Shown here: piece after piece, positions 46,449-58,058 of the stretch
Layout: each line of letters begins with the position of its first letter
Position numbering within the stretch: the stretch's first letter is position 1
NCBI RefSeq assembly: GCF_018362975.1
Contig: NZ_CP074371.1
Coordinates: 5,952,001-6,016,000 of the forward strand
DNA from: Nocardia tengchongensis
Lineage (GTDB): Bacteria > Actinomycetota > Actinomycetes > Mycobacteriales > Mycobacteriaceae
DNA length: 64,000 nt
Direction: 5' to 3'
Program-made: the position numbers and the translations under genes
The notes under the pieces: model-generated
Database searches by the model: none
The model's input: only the letters and a program-made list of their open reading frames with translations
What the model was told of the DNA's origin: nothing

Positions 46449-48113
46449 ATGATCGAGAACCCCGATGTCATCGTGGTCGGCGCCGGTCTGGCCGGTCTCG
46501 TCGCCACGCACGAGCTGGTCAAGGCGGGTCGCCGCGTGCTCGTGCTGGATCAGGAGAACCGCGCCAACCTGGGCGGGCAGGCGTTCTGGTCGCTGGGCGG
46601 GCTGTTCTTCGTGGACAGTCCCGAACAGCGCCGACTCGGCGTCAAGGACAGCCTCGAACTGGCCATGCAGGACTGGCTCGGCTCGGCCGGCTTCGACCGT
46701 GAGGACGAGGACCACTGGGCGCGGCAATGGGCGCGCGCATACGTACAGTTCGCCGCCACCGAGAAGCGGCAGTACCTGCACGATCTCGGGCTGCGGGTGA
46801 CCCCGCTGGTCGGCTGGGCCGAGCGTGGCGGCGAATCCGCGGACGGGCACGGCAATTCGGTGCCGCGCTTCCACCTCACCTGGGGTACCGGGCCCGAAGT
46901 GGTGCGCGTGTTCCTGGAACCGGTGCTCGCCGCCGAACAGCGCGGACAGGTCGGCTTCGCGTTCCGGCACCGGGTGGACGACCTCATCGTCGAGAACGAC
47001 GCCGTCGTCGGTGTGCGCGGCAGCGTGCTCGAAGCATCGTCCGAGGAGCGCGGCGTCGCGTCGTCACGGAATATCGAGGGCGAGTTCGAGTTCCGCGCCG
47101 AAGCGGTGATCGTCTCCTCCGGCGGCATCGGCCACAATCACGACCTGGTGCGCCGCAACTGGCCCACCGACCGCCTCGGGCCCTGCCCCGAGCACATGAT
47201 CTCCGGCGTGCCCGCCTACGTGGACGGCCGCATGCTCGGCATCACCGAGGCCGCCGGCGGGCGGATCGTGAACCGGGACCGCATGTGGCACTACACCGAG
47301 GGCATCCACAACTGGGATCCGGTGTGGCCCGATCACGCCATCCGCATCATCCCCGGGCCGTCGTCGCTGTGGTTCGACGCCAATGGAAAGCGCATGACCG
47401 CACCGGCTTTCCCGGGCTTCGACACCAACGCCACCATGAAGCAGATCCTGGCGACCGGCTACGACTATTCGTGGTTCATCCTGACGCAGTCGATCATCGA
47501 GAAGGAGTTCGCGCTCTCGGGCTCGGAACAGAATCCCGATATCACCGGCAAGGATCTGAAACTCACCCTCAAGAGCCGGGTGGCCAAGGGCGCGCCCGGC
47601 CCGGTCGAGGCGTTCAAGCAGCACGGCGTGGACTTCGTGGTCGCCGACACCCTGCCGGAGCTGATCGCGGGCATGAACAAGATCTCGCGCGGCCCGCAGC
47701 TGGATCCGGCCGACATCGAACGCCAGATCGTGGCCCGCGACCGGAACATCGAGCACAACTTCAGCAAGGACGCCCAGCTGATGGCCGTCAACAACGCGCG
47801 GCGCTACCTGGGCGACAAGCTGGGCCGGGTGGCGACGCCGCACAAGATCCTCGATCCCGCGCACGGCCCGCTGATCGGGGTGCGGCTCAATATCCTGACC
47901 CGCAAGACGCTGGGCGGTCTGCAGACCAACCTCGACTCCCAGGTCATCCGCCCCGACGGCACCCCGTTCCCGGGGTTGTACGCCGCGGGTGAGGTCGCCG
48001 GGTTCGGCGGTGGCGGCGTGCACGGCTACAACGCGCTGGAAGGCACGTTCCTGGGCGGGTGCATCTTCTCCGGGCGCGCCGCCGGGCGCGCACTGGGTCG
48101 CACACTGAAGTAA
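46449..48113 (+). CDS. FAD-binding dehydrogenase (Rv0785-like)
   Basis: A 554-residue flavoprotein. PDVIVVGAGLAGLVATHELV (FAD Rossmann motif) starts at residue 5, followed by VLVLDQENRANLGGQAFWS. A second FAD contact AVIVSSGGIGHNHDLVRR lies mid-protein, and the C-terminal GLYAAGEVAGFGGGGVHGYNALEG closes it. It belongs to the fumarate-reductase/KstD superfamily but differs clearly from the KstD at 31743. The substrate is unknown. AAGGAAATGGGC precedes ATG 46449. Two palindromes in its promoter indicate tight repression by a regulator not encoded in this window. Confidence 0.85.
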   Translation: MIENPDVIVVGAGLAGLVATHELVKAGRRVLVLDQENRANLGGQAFWSLGGLFFVDSPEQRRLGVKDSLELAMQDWLGSAGFDREDEDHWARQWARAYVQFAATEKRQYLHDLGLRVTPLVGWAERGGESADGHGNSVPRFHLTWGTGPEVVRVFLEPVLAAEQRGQVGFAFRHRVDDLIVENDAVVGVRGSVLEASSEERGVASSRNIEGEFEFRAEAVIVSSGGIGHNHDLVRRNWPTDRLGPCPEHMISGVPAYVDGRMLGITEAAGGRIVNRDRMWHYTEGIHNWDPVWPDHAIRIIPGPSSLWFDANGKRMTAPAFPGFDTNATMKQILATGYDYSWFILTQSIIEKEFALSGSEQNPDITGKDLKLTLKSRVAKGAPGPVEAFKQHGVDFVVADTLPELIAGMNKISRGPQLDPADIERQIVARDRNIEHNFSKDAQLMAVNNARRYLGDKLGRVATPHKILDPAHGPLIGVRLNILTRKTLGGLQTNLDSQVIRPDGTPFPGLYAAGEVAGFGGGGVHGYNALEGTFLGGCIFSGRAAGRALGRTLK

Positions 48114-48173
48114 CCCCGGCGTCTCGACGAGATCGGTTGCCGCCCAGGGCATTGCCGTGGGCGGCGGCCGGTG

Positions 48174-48671
48174 TCAGTCGAGAGCGAACCAGGTGTAGCA
48201 GTCGCGGCGCAGCAGCAGCGCCAGCACGATGCCGGACGCCATGATGCCGGCGAGCACGGTGAACGGTCCCACGCCCGTGGGCATTTCGGCCGACACCAGG
48301 GTGAAGACTCCCAGGAACGTCTGGAGGCTGGCCAATCCCAGCGCGGTCACCCAGATCCAGCGCGAGCGCAGGCCGAAGAGCATGGCCACACCGCCGGTGA
48401 CCCAGGCGGCGAAGAAGTGACCGACGCTGCCGATCGCGCTGTCCAGGCCGACAGTGGCCGACAACAGTCCGTGCAGCATCGCCAATCCCGTGGCGCCGAG
48501 CGCCGCGAACTGGGTTTCGCGCACCTTGGCGGGTACTTCCGCCTCGGCGCTCGCCCGGCGCAGCCCCCGCACGCCGTCGATCACCCGCTCGAAAATTGTG
48601 GCTGGAACGCCGTTTTCCGTGCCCACCGGTGTCATTTCCACCTCGTCGGCAACAGCCGAGTACGAACTCAC
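48174..48671 (-). CDS. Four-helix membrane protein, unknown function
   Basis: A 165-residue protein. A soluble N-terminal 50 residues are followed by four hydrophobic segments (FAALGATGLAMLHGLLSATV, VGHFFAAWVTGGVAMLFGL, WVTALGLASLQTFLGVFTL, FTVLAGIMASGIVLALLL). It recalls the small DUF4383-like membrane proteins, but I am not certain. No catalytic motif is visible. It is convergent with the FAD dehydrogenase. The 240 bases to the permease stop hold its promoter and two hairpins. Confidence 0.6.
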   Translation of the reverse strand: MSSYSAVADEVEMTPVGTENGVPATIFERVIDGVRGLRRASAEAEVPAKVRETQFAALGATGLAMLHGLLSATVGLDSAIGSVGHFFAAWVTGGVAMLFGLRSRWIWVTALGLASLQTFLGVFTLVSAEMPTGVGPFTVLAGIMASGIVLALLLRRDCYTWFALD

Positions 48672-48829
48672 AGCACTCCTCGTCGAGTAACCCCTGGTGG
48701 CGTGCCCCCTGCGAACCCGCCGAACCAGACGCTAACCAAATGTTCAGAGTCCGGACAATCTCGTCGCCGAAGTTATGACCATGGCCACAGCGGATAGGTG
48801 GCCCATACACACAGTGATATCGAACACAT

Positions 48830-48861
48830 AACGGCCGCACACAATTTCGCGTGCGGCCGTT
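48830..48861. terminator. Hairpin AACGGCCGCAC/GTGCGGCCGTT
   Basis: An exact 11-bp inverted repeat with a 10-base loop, downstream of the minus-strand permease stop. It is the second of two hairpins in a row; the pair is probably a tandem transcription terminator. Confidence 0.6.
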
Positions 48862-48872
48862 GAAAAGACCAG

Positions 48873-48905
48873 GTCCGGAGGTAGTTTACGAGTGTACCTC
48901 CGGAC
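48873..48905. terminator. Hairpin GTCCGGAGGTA/TACCTCCGGAC
   Basis: An exact 11-bp inverted repeat with an 11-base loop, 9 bp after the permease stop. It is the first hairpin met by polymerase leaving that gene. Confidence 0.65.
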
Positions 48906-48913
48906 GCGGAAAA

Positions 48914-50383
48914 CTACTTGTCGTCCATGGGGATCGGCGGAATGACGGGGAATTCACCGGTGTAGCCCTCGCGCATCTTGGCGATGGCGAGCACCCGCGG
49001 GCTGGCGATCCGCCACCCGATCGCGAGCGCGGGCACGATGATCACCAGGCTGGCCACCGTCCACGTACCGACCGGCCGGTCGAAAGCCATCAGGACCAGC
49101 ACCAGTCCCAGGAACGCCAGCGTCGCGATACCGGTGTAGGGAGCGCCGAACATCCGGAACGCCGGCCGCTCGGCCTGCCCCTGCTTCCACAGGTAGAACA
49201 GCTTCAACTGGCACAGCACGATGGTCGCCCAGGACGCCAGAATGCCCAGCGAGGCAACGTTCAGCACGATTTCGAACGCCTTGGACGGCACGATGTAATT
49301 CAGCCAGATACCCAACAACGCGATCGCGCTGGTGAGCAGAATGCCGCCGTAGGGCACACCGGCCTTCGACATCCGCGAGGTGAATTTCGGCGCGCTGCCG
49401 TTCATCGACATCGAGCGCAGAATACGGCCGGTCGAATACAGGCCCGCGTTCAAACTCGACAGTGCCGCGGTGAGCACCACGAAATTCATGATCGAGCCCA
49501 TATGCGCGACACCGAGTTTGGCGAAGAACGTGACGAACGGGCTCTCCCCCGCCTTGTAGGCGGTGTAGGGCAGCAGCAGCGCCAGCAGAATCACCGAGCC
49601 GCAATAGAACAGCGCGATACGCATGATCACCGAATTGATCGCGCGCGGCATGATCTTCGCCGGGTTCTCGGTCTCGCCGGCCGCGATGCCGACCATTTCC
49701 ACGGCCGCGTAGGCGAACACCACACCGGAGGTGACGGTGACCAGTGGCAGCACGCCGGTCGGGAACCAGCCGCCGGCGCCGGACACCATGCTCAGGCCGG
49801 TGACCTGGCCGTCCACCTCGAATCGCCCGGCCAGGAAGACCGTGCCGACCACCAGGAAGGTGAGCAGCGCGACCACCTTGATCATGGCCGCCCAGAATTC
49901 CATCTCGCCGAACCACTTCACCGAGGCCAGGTTGATGCCCAGCACGATGACCAGCGCGCCCAGCGCCAGCAGCCATTGCGCGATCGGCTCGAAGGGTCCC
50001 CAGTAGTGCAGATAGGTGGCCACCGCGGTGGTATCCACGATGCCGGTCATGGACCAGTTCAGGAAGTACATCCACCCGGCCACGAAAGCGGCCTTCTCAC
50101 CATAGAATTCGCGCGCGTAGGAGACGAACGAGCCCGAGGACGGGCGGTGCAGCACCAGTTCGCCGAGCGCGCGCAGGATGAAGAAGACGAAGACGCCACA
50201 GATCAGATAGACCACGAACAGCGACGGCCCGGCATTGGCGAGGCGTCCGCCCGCGCCCAGGAACAGGCCGGTGCCGATGGCGCCACCGATGGCGATCATC
50301 TGCAATTGCCGGGGTTTCAGGGCTTTGTGATAGCCGCTGTCCTCGGCATTGAGGCTGGTGGCTGTTGTCCGGATCTCGGTCAT
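48914..50383 (-). CDS. APC-superfamily amino-acid permease (asparagine/GABA-permease type)
   Basis: A 489-residue transporter with about 12 membrane helices. [24 protein letters not shown] is the amino-acid-permease signature in helix 1. [25 protein letters not shown] and [24 protein letters not shown] follow in the order typical of AnsP, GabP and CycA. The closest recollection is AnsP of mycobacteria (L-asparagine uptake), but the substrate cannot be settled by eye. ATG 50383 is chosen because the upstream in-frame sequence is not conserved. It is divergent from ggt. Confidence 0.88.
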   Translation of the reverse strand: MTEIRTTATSLNAEDSGYHKALKPRQLQMIAIGGAIGTGLFLGAGGRLANAGPSLFVVYLICGVFVFFILRALGELVLHRPSSGSFVSYAREFYGEKAAFVAGWMYFLNWSMTGIVDTTAVATYLHYWGPFEPIAQWLLALGALVIVLGINLASVKWFGEMEFWAAMIKVVALLTFLVVGTVFLAGRFEVDGQVTGLSMVSGAGGWFPTGVLPLVTVTSGVVFAYAAVEMVGIAAGETENPAKIMPRAINSVIMRIALFYCGSVILLALLLPYTAYKAGESPFVTFFAKLGVAHMGSIMNFVVLTAALSSLNAGLYSTGRILRSMSMNGSAPKFTSRMSKAGVPYGGILLTSAIALLGIWLNYIVPSKAFEIVLNVASLGILASWATIVLCQLKLFYLWKQGQAERPAFRMFGAPYTGIATLAFLGLVLVLMAFDRPVGTWTVASLVIIVPALAIGWRIASPRVLAIAKMREGYTGEFPVIPPIPMDDK

Positions 50384-50612
50384 ACGCCGGGTTAACCCTC
50401 CGCAATCGTGAAGTGAGGCCGTCCGAGGGTACCCTGTCGTTTGCTGAGATTCGCATCGGCGCTCCGGAGGGGTATTCCGCCGCCAGAACCCGCTGGTCGA
50501 GCGTCCGATCACGGGGATTCATCGGCGATTGCCATGAAAGTGCTGATGATTCATAGGCGATCGCACCCGGCAAAGCGCTGCCCGCGTCGGCCCGCGGCGC
50601 TAGAGTCCGGTC

Positions 50613-52568
50613 ATGAGGCGCTTGCGACGAACCGGGAGCGGCGCTGCCGCCCTGCTGCTGTCGATCGGAATGCTCACCGCCTGTTCGTCTTCGACGGACC
50701 AGAGCGCGTCGTGCACGGTGTCCCGCAACGGAACTCCGGTCACCTCGGGCGCGCCCACCGGGCCCGATGCCACGAATCTGGCCCTGCACCCCGAGGTCGC
50801 CACCGGCTACCGCACCGGCATGACGCCGGTGCGCACCGGCGGATTCGCCGTATCCACCGCCAATCCCGTCGCCACCGAGGCCGCGTGCCGGGTGCTGCGC
50901 GACGGCGGCACCGCCGCGGACGCGCTCATCGTGGCCCAGACCGTGCTGAACCTGGTCGAGCCCCAGGCCACCGGCATCGGCGGCGGTGCGTTCCTGATGT
51001 ACTACGACGCCGCCGCGAAAACCGTCGACGCCTACGACGGCCGCGAGACCGCGCCGCGGGCCGCCACCGAGGACTACCTGCGCTACATCAGCGCCATCGA
51101 TCACACTGTGCCGCAACCCAATGCGCGCGCCAGCGGGCGCTCCATCGGCGTGCCCGGGGTGCTGCGGATGCTGGAAGTCGCGCACGACGAGCACGGCAAA
51201 CAGCCGTGGCGCGACCTGTTCACCCCGGCGGTGAATCTCGCCGATCAGGGATTCAAGATCTCCCCGCGGATGGCCACCCAGATCGCGGCCTCCAAGGCCG
51301 ATCTGGCCCGCGACGACGGCGCCCGCGCGTATTTCCTGGAATCCGACGGCAGTCCGAAGACCGCGGGCACCACGCTGGTCAATCCCGGCTTCGCCAAGAC
51401 GCTCTCGGCCATCGCCGCCGACGGCGCGAACGCCTTCTACACCGGGGCGATCGCCGCCGACATCGTCGACACCACGGCCACCGCCTCCGGCGGCCGCACA
51501 CCCGGGCAGCTGGCGCTCGCGGATCTGCAGTCCTACCAGGCCAAGAAGCGCACGGCGGTGTGCTCGCCGTATCGCAGCCACGAGATCTGCGGCATGCCCA
51601 ATCCGTCCTCGGGCGGGATCACCGTCGAGGCGGCGCTGGGCATTCTCGCCAATTTCGATCTGGCGGCGATGAAACCGACCGATATTTCCGGCGACGGCGC
51701 CACCGCGCGCGACGGCGGCAAGCCCACCGCGGCGGCGGTGCACCTGATCGCCGAGGCCGAACGCCTCGCCTACGCCGACCGCGACAAATACATCGCGGAC
51801 TCCGATTTCGTTCCGCTGCCCGGCAATTCACCACAGACCCTGCTGGACCCGAACTATCTGAAGCAGCGCGCGGCGCTCATCGACCCGGGCAAGAGCCTGG
51901 GCACCGCCAAGCCCGGCGACTTCGGGCCGGTGCCGCTCGGCAACGCGGCACAGCAGCCCGAGCACGGCACCAGCCACATCTCGATCGTCGACAAGTACGG
52001 CAATGCCGCGTCCATGACCACCACGGTCGAATCCGCCTTCGGCTCATTCCATTTCGTGGACGGGTTCATCCTCAACAACCAGCTCACCGACTTCTCCGCC
52101 GAACCAGCCGACAAGGACGGCGTACCGGTCGCCAACCGGCTCGACCCCGGCAAGCGCCCACGCAGCTCCATGGCCCCGACCCTGGTGTTCGCCCGCAATC
52201 CCGACGGGACCCGCGGCGCGCTCAGCCACGTCACCGGGTCGCCGGGCGGGGCGGTCATCATCCAGTTCGTGGTGAAAACGCTGGTGGCCATGCTGGATTG
52301 GGGACTGAATCCGCAGCAGGCGGTGTCGATGATCGACTTCGGCGCGGCCAACACACCCGTCACGAACGTGGGCGGTGAGCATCCGGCGGTGAACGCCACC
52401 GACAACGGCGACCACGATCCGCTGGTGCAGCAGCTGCGGCAGTCCGGCGATCAGGTATCGGTGGCGGCGCAGTCCAGTGGCCTGTCGGCGCTGGTGCGTG
52501 ACGGCGACGGCTGGATCGGCGGGGCGGATCCGCGCCGCGAGGGCGCGGTACTGGGCGGGCCGCGCTAG
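50613..52568 (+). CDS. ggt: Gamma-glutamyltransferase (secreted lipoprotein)
   Basis: A 651-residue extracellular enzyme cleaving gamma-glutamyl bonds such as in glutathione. A lipoprotein signal ends at LTAC (near residue 24). The large-chain start GFAVSTANPVATEAACRVLRDGG and EPQATGIGGGAFLMYYD are present. The small chain begins at the autoprocessing Thr of EHGTSHISIVDKYGNA, and GSPGGAVIIQFVV and GLNPQQAV are conserved. It lies beside an amino-acid permease on the opposite strand; released glutamate or cysteinylglycine products could be taken up. Confidence 0.93.
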   Translation: MRRLRRTGSGAAALLLSIGMLTACSSSTDQSASCTVSRNGTPVTSGAPTGPDATNLALHPEVATGYRTGMTPVRTGGFAVSTANPVATEAACRVLRDGGTAADALIVAQTVLNLVEPQATGIGGGAFLMYYDAAAKTVDAYDGRETAPRAATEDYLRYISAIDHTVPQPNARASGRSIGVPGVLRMLEVAHDEHGKQPWRDLFTPAVNLADQGFKISPRMATQIAASKADLARDDGARAYFLESDGSPKTAGTTLVNPGFAKTLSAIAADGANAFYTGAIAADIVDTTATASGGRTPGQLALADLQSYQAKKRTAVCSPYRSHEICGMPNPSSGGITVEAALGILANFDLAAMKPTDISGDGATARDGGKPTAAAVHLIAEAERLAYADRDKYIADSDFVPLPGNSPQTLLDPNYLKQRAALIDPGKSLGTAKPGDFGPVPLGNAAQQPEHGTSHISIVDKYGNAASMTTTVESAFGSFHFVDGFILNNQLTDFSAEPADKDGVPVANRLDPGKRPRSSMAPTLVFARNPDGTRGALSHVTGSPGGAVIIQFVVKTLVAMLDWGLNPQQAVSMIDFGAANTPVTNVGGEHPAVNATDNGDHDPLVQQLRQSGDQVSVAAQSSGLSALVRDGDGWIGGADPRREGAVLGGPR

Positions 52569-52704
52569 CCGAACCCGCATACGCGCGAGCCCGGCTTCGG
52601 CCGGGGCGACTGCCCAGCCGCGGGCGGAGCGACAACCGCCCTACTCCGTCCGGGCGAGCGCCCAACCTGGTCGGTTCGGGCGACGGCCCTCGGATCGGGG
52701 GAAG

Positions 52705-53367
52705 TCAGTCCTGCTGGGAGGTGTATTTCGCGCCGAGTTCGCGGAAGCGGTCCATGGCCTCGGCGGCGCGCATCTTGTCGTTGGAGCGGATGGCCATCAT
52801 GGGCACGTACTCGTCGTGCACCAGTTCCAAGCGGGCCCAGGACTTCTTGTCCGGGAAGGAGATCCCGCGGATGTCCTGCCACCCGAACTCGGCGTCGCCC
52901 ACGATATTGCGGACCATGACCCCGCGCTTGCCGACCCGCACCCGGGGCCGGGTCAGGGTCAGCACGCCGGCGGCCAGCACCAGGCCGAACGCCATCAGGC
53001 CGAGCTGATCGGAGACGCGGAAGTTGACGCCGGTGGAGCCGTGGCGCAGCACGAACCCGCCGAAGATGAAGATCGCCGCCAGCACCGCCGCCACGATCCG
53101 CACGGTGAAGATGGCGTGCTGCGGGCGCACCTCGAGGTCCCATTCACTGTCCCCGGATTCGGCGTGCACCGACCGGCGACCCTCGTCGGTGTGCGGGTTC
53201 GCCACGTCGGGCTCGGGCGTCGTCTCGGCCATCGGTTCCTCGGACTCCGGCTTCTGCTGCTCGCTACCGGCCCGCTCGGGTTGCCCGGCAGGCGTTTCCG
53301 TCGTCTCGGTCCGGCGCGCCGGCTCCTCCTCGGAGCCGCCGCGCTTCCAGATCCGGACGACGGGCAT
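52705..53367 (-). CDS. PH-domain (bPH2-type) membrane protein
   Basis: A 220-residue protein. The first 90 residues are Glu/Pro/Thr-rich and disordered. Two helices (FTVRIVAAVLAAIFIFGGFVLR and LGLMAFGLVLAAGVLTLT) follow, and then a bacterial PH domain (RVRVGKRGVMVRNIVGDAEFGWQDIRGISFP). It occupies the place of Rv1417 after ribH in M. tuberculosis. The ATG 53367 is 3 bp from the ribH stop, so it belongs to the rib operon. Its role is unknown. Confidence 0.85.
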   Translation of the reverse strand: MPVVRIWKRGGSEEEPARRTETTETPAGQPERAGSEQQKPESEEPMAETTPEPDVANPHTDEGRRSVHAESGDSEWDLEVRPQHAIFTVRIVAAVLAAIFIFGGFVLRHGSTGVNFRVSDQLGLMAFGLVLAAGVLTLTRPRVRVGKRGVMVRNIVGDAEFGWQDIRGISFPDKKSWARLELVHDEYVPMMAIRSNDKMRAAEAMDRFRELGAKYTSQQD

Positions 53368-53369
53368 GG

Positions 53370-55116
<1,747 letters not shown>

Positions 55117-55205
55117 GTCTGTTGTGCTCCATCTCGAATTAGGTGCCCCATTACAGTAAGCCAGCGGCGATGCCCGATTTGCGCCGCCTCCGGCCTCACG
55201 GCCGT

Positions 55206-55832
55206 TCAGCCGCGCTGCACGAGCCTCTCGACGTACTTGGCGATGATGTCGACTTCGAGATTCACGACGGTGCCGACCGGCGCGGTGCCCAGGGTGGTGA
55301 GCTCGCGGGTGGTGGGGATCAGGGAGACCTCGAACCAGTCCTTGCTGCCGTCGGCGAAGGCGTCCTCGGCCAGGCCGATGCTCGAGACGGTCAGCGAGAT
55401 GCCGTCGACGGTGATCGAGCCCTTCTCGACGACGTAGCGGGCGATGCTGTCGGGCAGCGAGATTCGCACCACCTCCCAGTTCTCGTGGGGGGTGCGGGAG
55501 ACGATGGTGCCGGTGCCGTCGACGTGACCCTGCACGATGTGGCCGCCCAGGCGGCTGTTCACGGCCGCGGCGCGCTCCAGGTTCACGCGCGAGCCGGTGG
55601 CCAGGCCGCCGATGCTGGAGCGGTCCAGGGTCTCGGCCATGACGTCCACGGTGAAGGTGTCGCCCACGACCTCGCGGTCCACCACGGTGAGGCAGACGCC
55701 GTTGACGGCGATCGAATCACCGTGTCCCGCATCGGAGGTCACCAGGGGGCCGCGAATGGTCAGCCGCGCCGAATCGTCCAGCTGCTCGGTGGCGATGATC
55801 TCGCCCAGCTCCTCGACGATGCCTGTGAACAT
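55206..55832 (-). CDS. ribE: Riboflavin synthase, alpha chain
   Basis: A 208-residue enzyme with two repeated lumazine-binding domains. The first begins [10 protein letters not shown] and holds [13 protein letters not shown]. The second holds [14 protein letters not shown] and [12 protein letters not shown]. It dismutates two lumazines into riboflavin. ATG 55832 matches the invariant MFTGIV start. It is the first gene of the rib operon here; the ribD gene expected upstream in the mycobacterial order is missing. Confidence 0.97.
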   Translation of the reverse strand: MFTGIVEELGEIIATEQLDDSARLTIRGPLVTSDAGHGDSIAVNGVCLTVVDREVVGDTFTVDVMAETLDRSSIGGLATGSRVNLERAAAVNSRLGGHIVQGHVDGTGTIVSRTPHENWEVVRISLPDSIARYVVEKGSITVDGISLTVSSIGLAEDAFADGSKDWFEVSLIPTTRELTTLGTAPVGTVVNLEVDIIAKYVERLVQRG

Positions 55833-56356
55833 GCGTACCTCTCCCTGATCGCCAACTGCGTGCTCCGCTCGAGCCAACAGCACGCACCGCATCCGGTATT
55901 CCCGCGCCGAGGCCGTCCCCCTCAGCCTAACGACGCGCAGTCGTAGGCGACATGCGGCCTCGTTCACTGGAGCGTTGGATACCGGTAGCTGGACGAAATC
56001 GGGCATAAGCCAACTTGCGATCGGTAAATTGTCCGAATTCCTCGGAATCGCCTATCGAATAACCAGAATTAACCGGTCGAATGCATAGCCTGACCAGGCC
56101 CAACGCCGGGAGGTACCCAATCAGCGACTCGCTACACCTGAATCTTGCGCAACGACGCGAATGGTCGCAAGATTGTTATGCAGCTGACTCCAGCAGTTCA
56201 ACTTCCACGAGCAATTCAGCGCAGAACGGTCAATGCGTCCACGGCCGATCCAGGCCGGCGACAATCTTCCCGAGCAAGCGAACCGAAGGAAGGTTGGACC
56301 CGCGCGGGTCGGATCCAGGTGGTAGACAACATAATCGGCACAGTCAGGGGTGCGGC
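55833..56356. other. Intergenic region, partly AT-rich, no gene or riboswitch seen
   Basis: About 520 bases between the divergent ribE and the ORF at 56357. GC falls sharply around 55990-56080 compared with its surroundings. I looked for the FMN-riboswitch conserved boxes before ribE and did not find them. It must hold the rib promoter and that of the next gene. Confidence 0.45.
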
Positions 56357-56803
56357 GTGACAACGCTTCTCGATTCGACACTCGAAGTTCGCTGCGTGCA
56401 GTACCGGCGCGAATTTCACCTGCCGGCATCGATCGATCCGACATCACGGCACATCCTGCTCGAGATAGGCAGCCGCTACGGGGCCGTCACCATGCCCGCC
56501 GACCTCGGCGAACGCGTGCGCCAGCGGCTCACCCAGGCCGACCTGGCCGGGCCCGTCGTACACCATCCGCGGGCCAGGCGCTGGACCTTCATCACCGGTC
56601 CCGCCCGGCCCGACACCCTCAGCACCGCCGTGACCGCGGCCCTGTTCCGCCTCTACGCCACCGTGGCGTGCCCGGGAGCACAGGTCGTGCTGCCCTCCGC
56701 CGACGACGAGCGCACCGGCTACCGCACCTGGATCCAATCGCCCGAGACCACCGACACCGTGCCGCCACTGGATTCGGTGCTCGACGCACTGCTCGGGAAC
56801 TGA
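56357..56803 (+). CDS. Hypothetical protein
   Basis: A 148-residue protein from GTG 56357 (AGGGG nearby). It contains VRCVQYRREFHLPASIDPTS, GAVTMPADLGERVRQRL, GPVVHHPRARRWTFITGPAR and YRTWIQSPET. The pattern of a VTMP strand, an R..RWTF(I)TGP strand and a closing W recalls small actinobacterial proteins related to primase-polymerase N-terminal regions, but I cannot confirm it. It lies where mycobacteria carry ribD/lprG and converges on rpe 40 bp away. Confidence 0.55.
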   Translation: MTTLLDSTLEVRCVQYRREFHLPASIDPTSRHILLEIGSRYGAVTMPADLGERVRQRLTQADLAGPVVHHPRARRWTFITGPARPDTLSTAVTAALFRLYATVACPGAQVVLPSADDERTGYRTWIQSPETTDTVPPLDSVLDALLGN

Positions 56804-56843
56804 ACCGCGCCAACGGCCCCGGCAGCCGGGGCCGGCACCGCGA

Positions 56844-57548
56844 CTACTGGGCCGACGCGGCCTCGACCGCGATCACCTTCTGGCGCAACGCTTCCACCGT
56901 CGCCGCCGGATCCGGGGTGCCGTACACCGCCGAACCCGCCACGAAACAGTCGATGCCGGCCTCCGCGGCCTGCTCGATGGTGTCCATATTGATGCCGCCG
57001 TCGATCTCCACCACCAGGCGCAGCTCACCGGCGTCCACCAGACGGCGCACCTGACGGGCCTTGTCCAGCACGTGCGCGATGAAAGACTGTCCGCCGAAAC
57101 CGGGTTCGACGCTCATCACCAGCAGGGTGTCGAAATCACGCAGGATCCCGAGGTACGGCTCGATCGGGGTGTTCGGCTTCACCGACAGGCCCGCCTTGGC
57201 GCCCGCCGCGCGGATGTCGCGCGCCACCGCGATCGGATTGTCGGTGGCCTCGGCGTGGATGGTGACGTTGTAGGCGCCCGCCTCCGCGTACCACGGGGCC
57301 CAGCGCTCCGGGTTCTCGATCATCAGATGGCAGTCCATCGGAATGTCGGTGACCTTCAACAGGCTCTCCACGATCGGCGGGCCCATCGTCAGGTTCGGCA
57401 CGAAGTGGTTGTCCATCACATCCACGTGCACCCAGTCCGCGCCCTCGATCGCACGCAGCTCGGCCGCGAGGTTCGCGAAATCGGCGGACAGGATGGACGG
57501 GGCGATCATCGGGGCAGGCCGCTGGAAAGGGGAGGAAGAGATGCACAC
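56844..57548 (-). CDS. rpe: Ribulose-phosphate 3-epimerase
   Basis: A TIM-barrel enzyme of about 234 residues interconverting ribulose- and xylulose-5-phosphate. IAPSILSADFANLAAEL, WVHVDVMDNHFVPNLTMGPP (metal ligands His and Asp), CHLMIENP, VMSVEPGFGGQSFI and VEIDGGINMDTI are all present. GTG 57548 adds twelve residues before IAPSIL, as in mycobacterial homologues; ATG 57509 is the alternative, and neither has a clear ribosome-binding site. Confidence 0.95.
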   Translation of the reverse strand: MCISSSPFQRPAPMIAPSILSADFANLAAELRAIEGADWVHVDVMDNHFVPNLTMGPPIVESLLKVTDIPMDCHLMIENPERWAPWYAEAGAYNVTIHAEATDNPIAVARDIRAAGAKAGLSVKPNTPIEPYLGILRDFDTLLVMSVEPGFGGQSFIAHVLDKARQVRRLVDAGELRLVVEIDGGINMDTIEQAAEAGIDCFVAGSAVYGTPDPAATVEALRQKVIAVEAASAQ

Positions 57549-57635
57549 ACGCGGCAGTCTATCGGCACCATCCGATGCGTCCCGCGTCACGGGAATGGCT
57601 GATTGCCGCGCACCGGAATGGGTAGCCTCTACAGG

Positions 57636-58058
57636 GTGATCAACATTTCGGCGGAACAAGGGTTGCGCGCCACACCGGTCGAAATCGGTGTCGCCGCCTC
57701 CGTATCCCAGTTGCCCATCGTGCGCGGACTCGCCGAAACCCTGGTGCTGCTCAGCGATTTCACCCTCGACGAGGTGGCCGACATCCGGCTCGCCGTCGAC
57801 GAGGCCGCCTCCACCCTGATCGCCATCGCCGCCCCGGGTTCGACGCTGCGGTGCCGGTTCACCGTCGGCGACACCGACCTCATCGTGCGAGTCAGCGGGA
57901 CCGCCGCCACCGAGGGACTACCGGACCAGCGCAGTTTCGGCTGGCACGTGCTGCGGACCCTCTCCGACGAGGTCACCGCCACCCAGGAACCCTTCGATCC
58001 GGCGATCTCCGGATACCCGACGGCGGTGGAGTTCCGGCGGGTCCGGGGGAAGGCGTAG
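57636..58058 (+). CDS. RsbW-type anti-sigma factor kinase
   Basis: A 140-residue GHKL-fold protein. SQLPIVRGLAETLVLLSDFTLDEVADIRLAVDEAASTLI contains the N box (DEAAS, in place of the usual DExxxN). GWHVLRTLSDEV is the late glycine-containing lid. It matches UsfX/RsbW, which holds SigF inactive and phosphorylates anti-anti-sigma factors. Its TAG shares a G with the GTG of the sigma-factor gene at 58058, so the two are coupled. GTG 57636 or ATG 57618 may start it. Confidence 0.85.
   Translation: MINISAEQGLRATPVEIGVAASVSQLPIVRGLAETLVLLSDFTLDEVADIRLAVDEAASTLIAIAAPGSTLRCRFTVGDTDLIVRVSGTAATEGLPDQRSFGWHVLRTLSDEVTATQEPFDPAISGYPTAVEFRRVRGKA

Noticed and set aside
55833..56100. FMN riboswitch before ribE
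   Set aside because: The conserved RFN boxes could not be found on the minus strand; a covariance-model search would be decisive.
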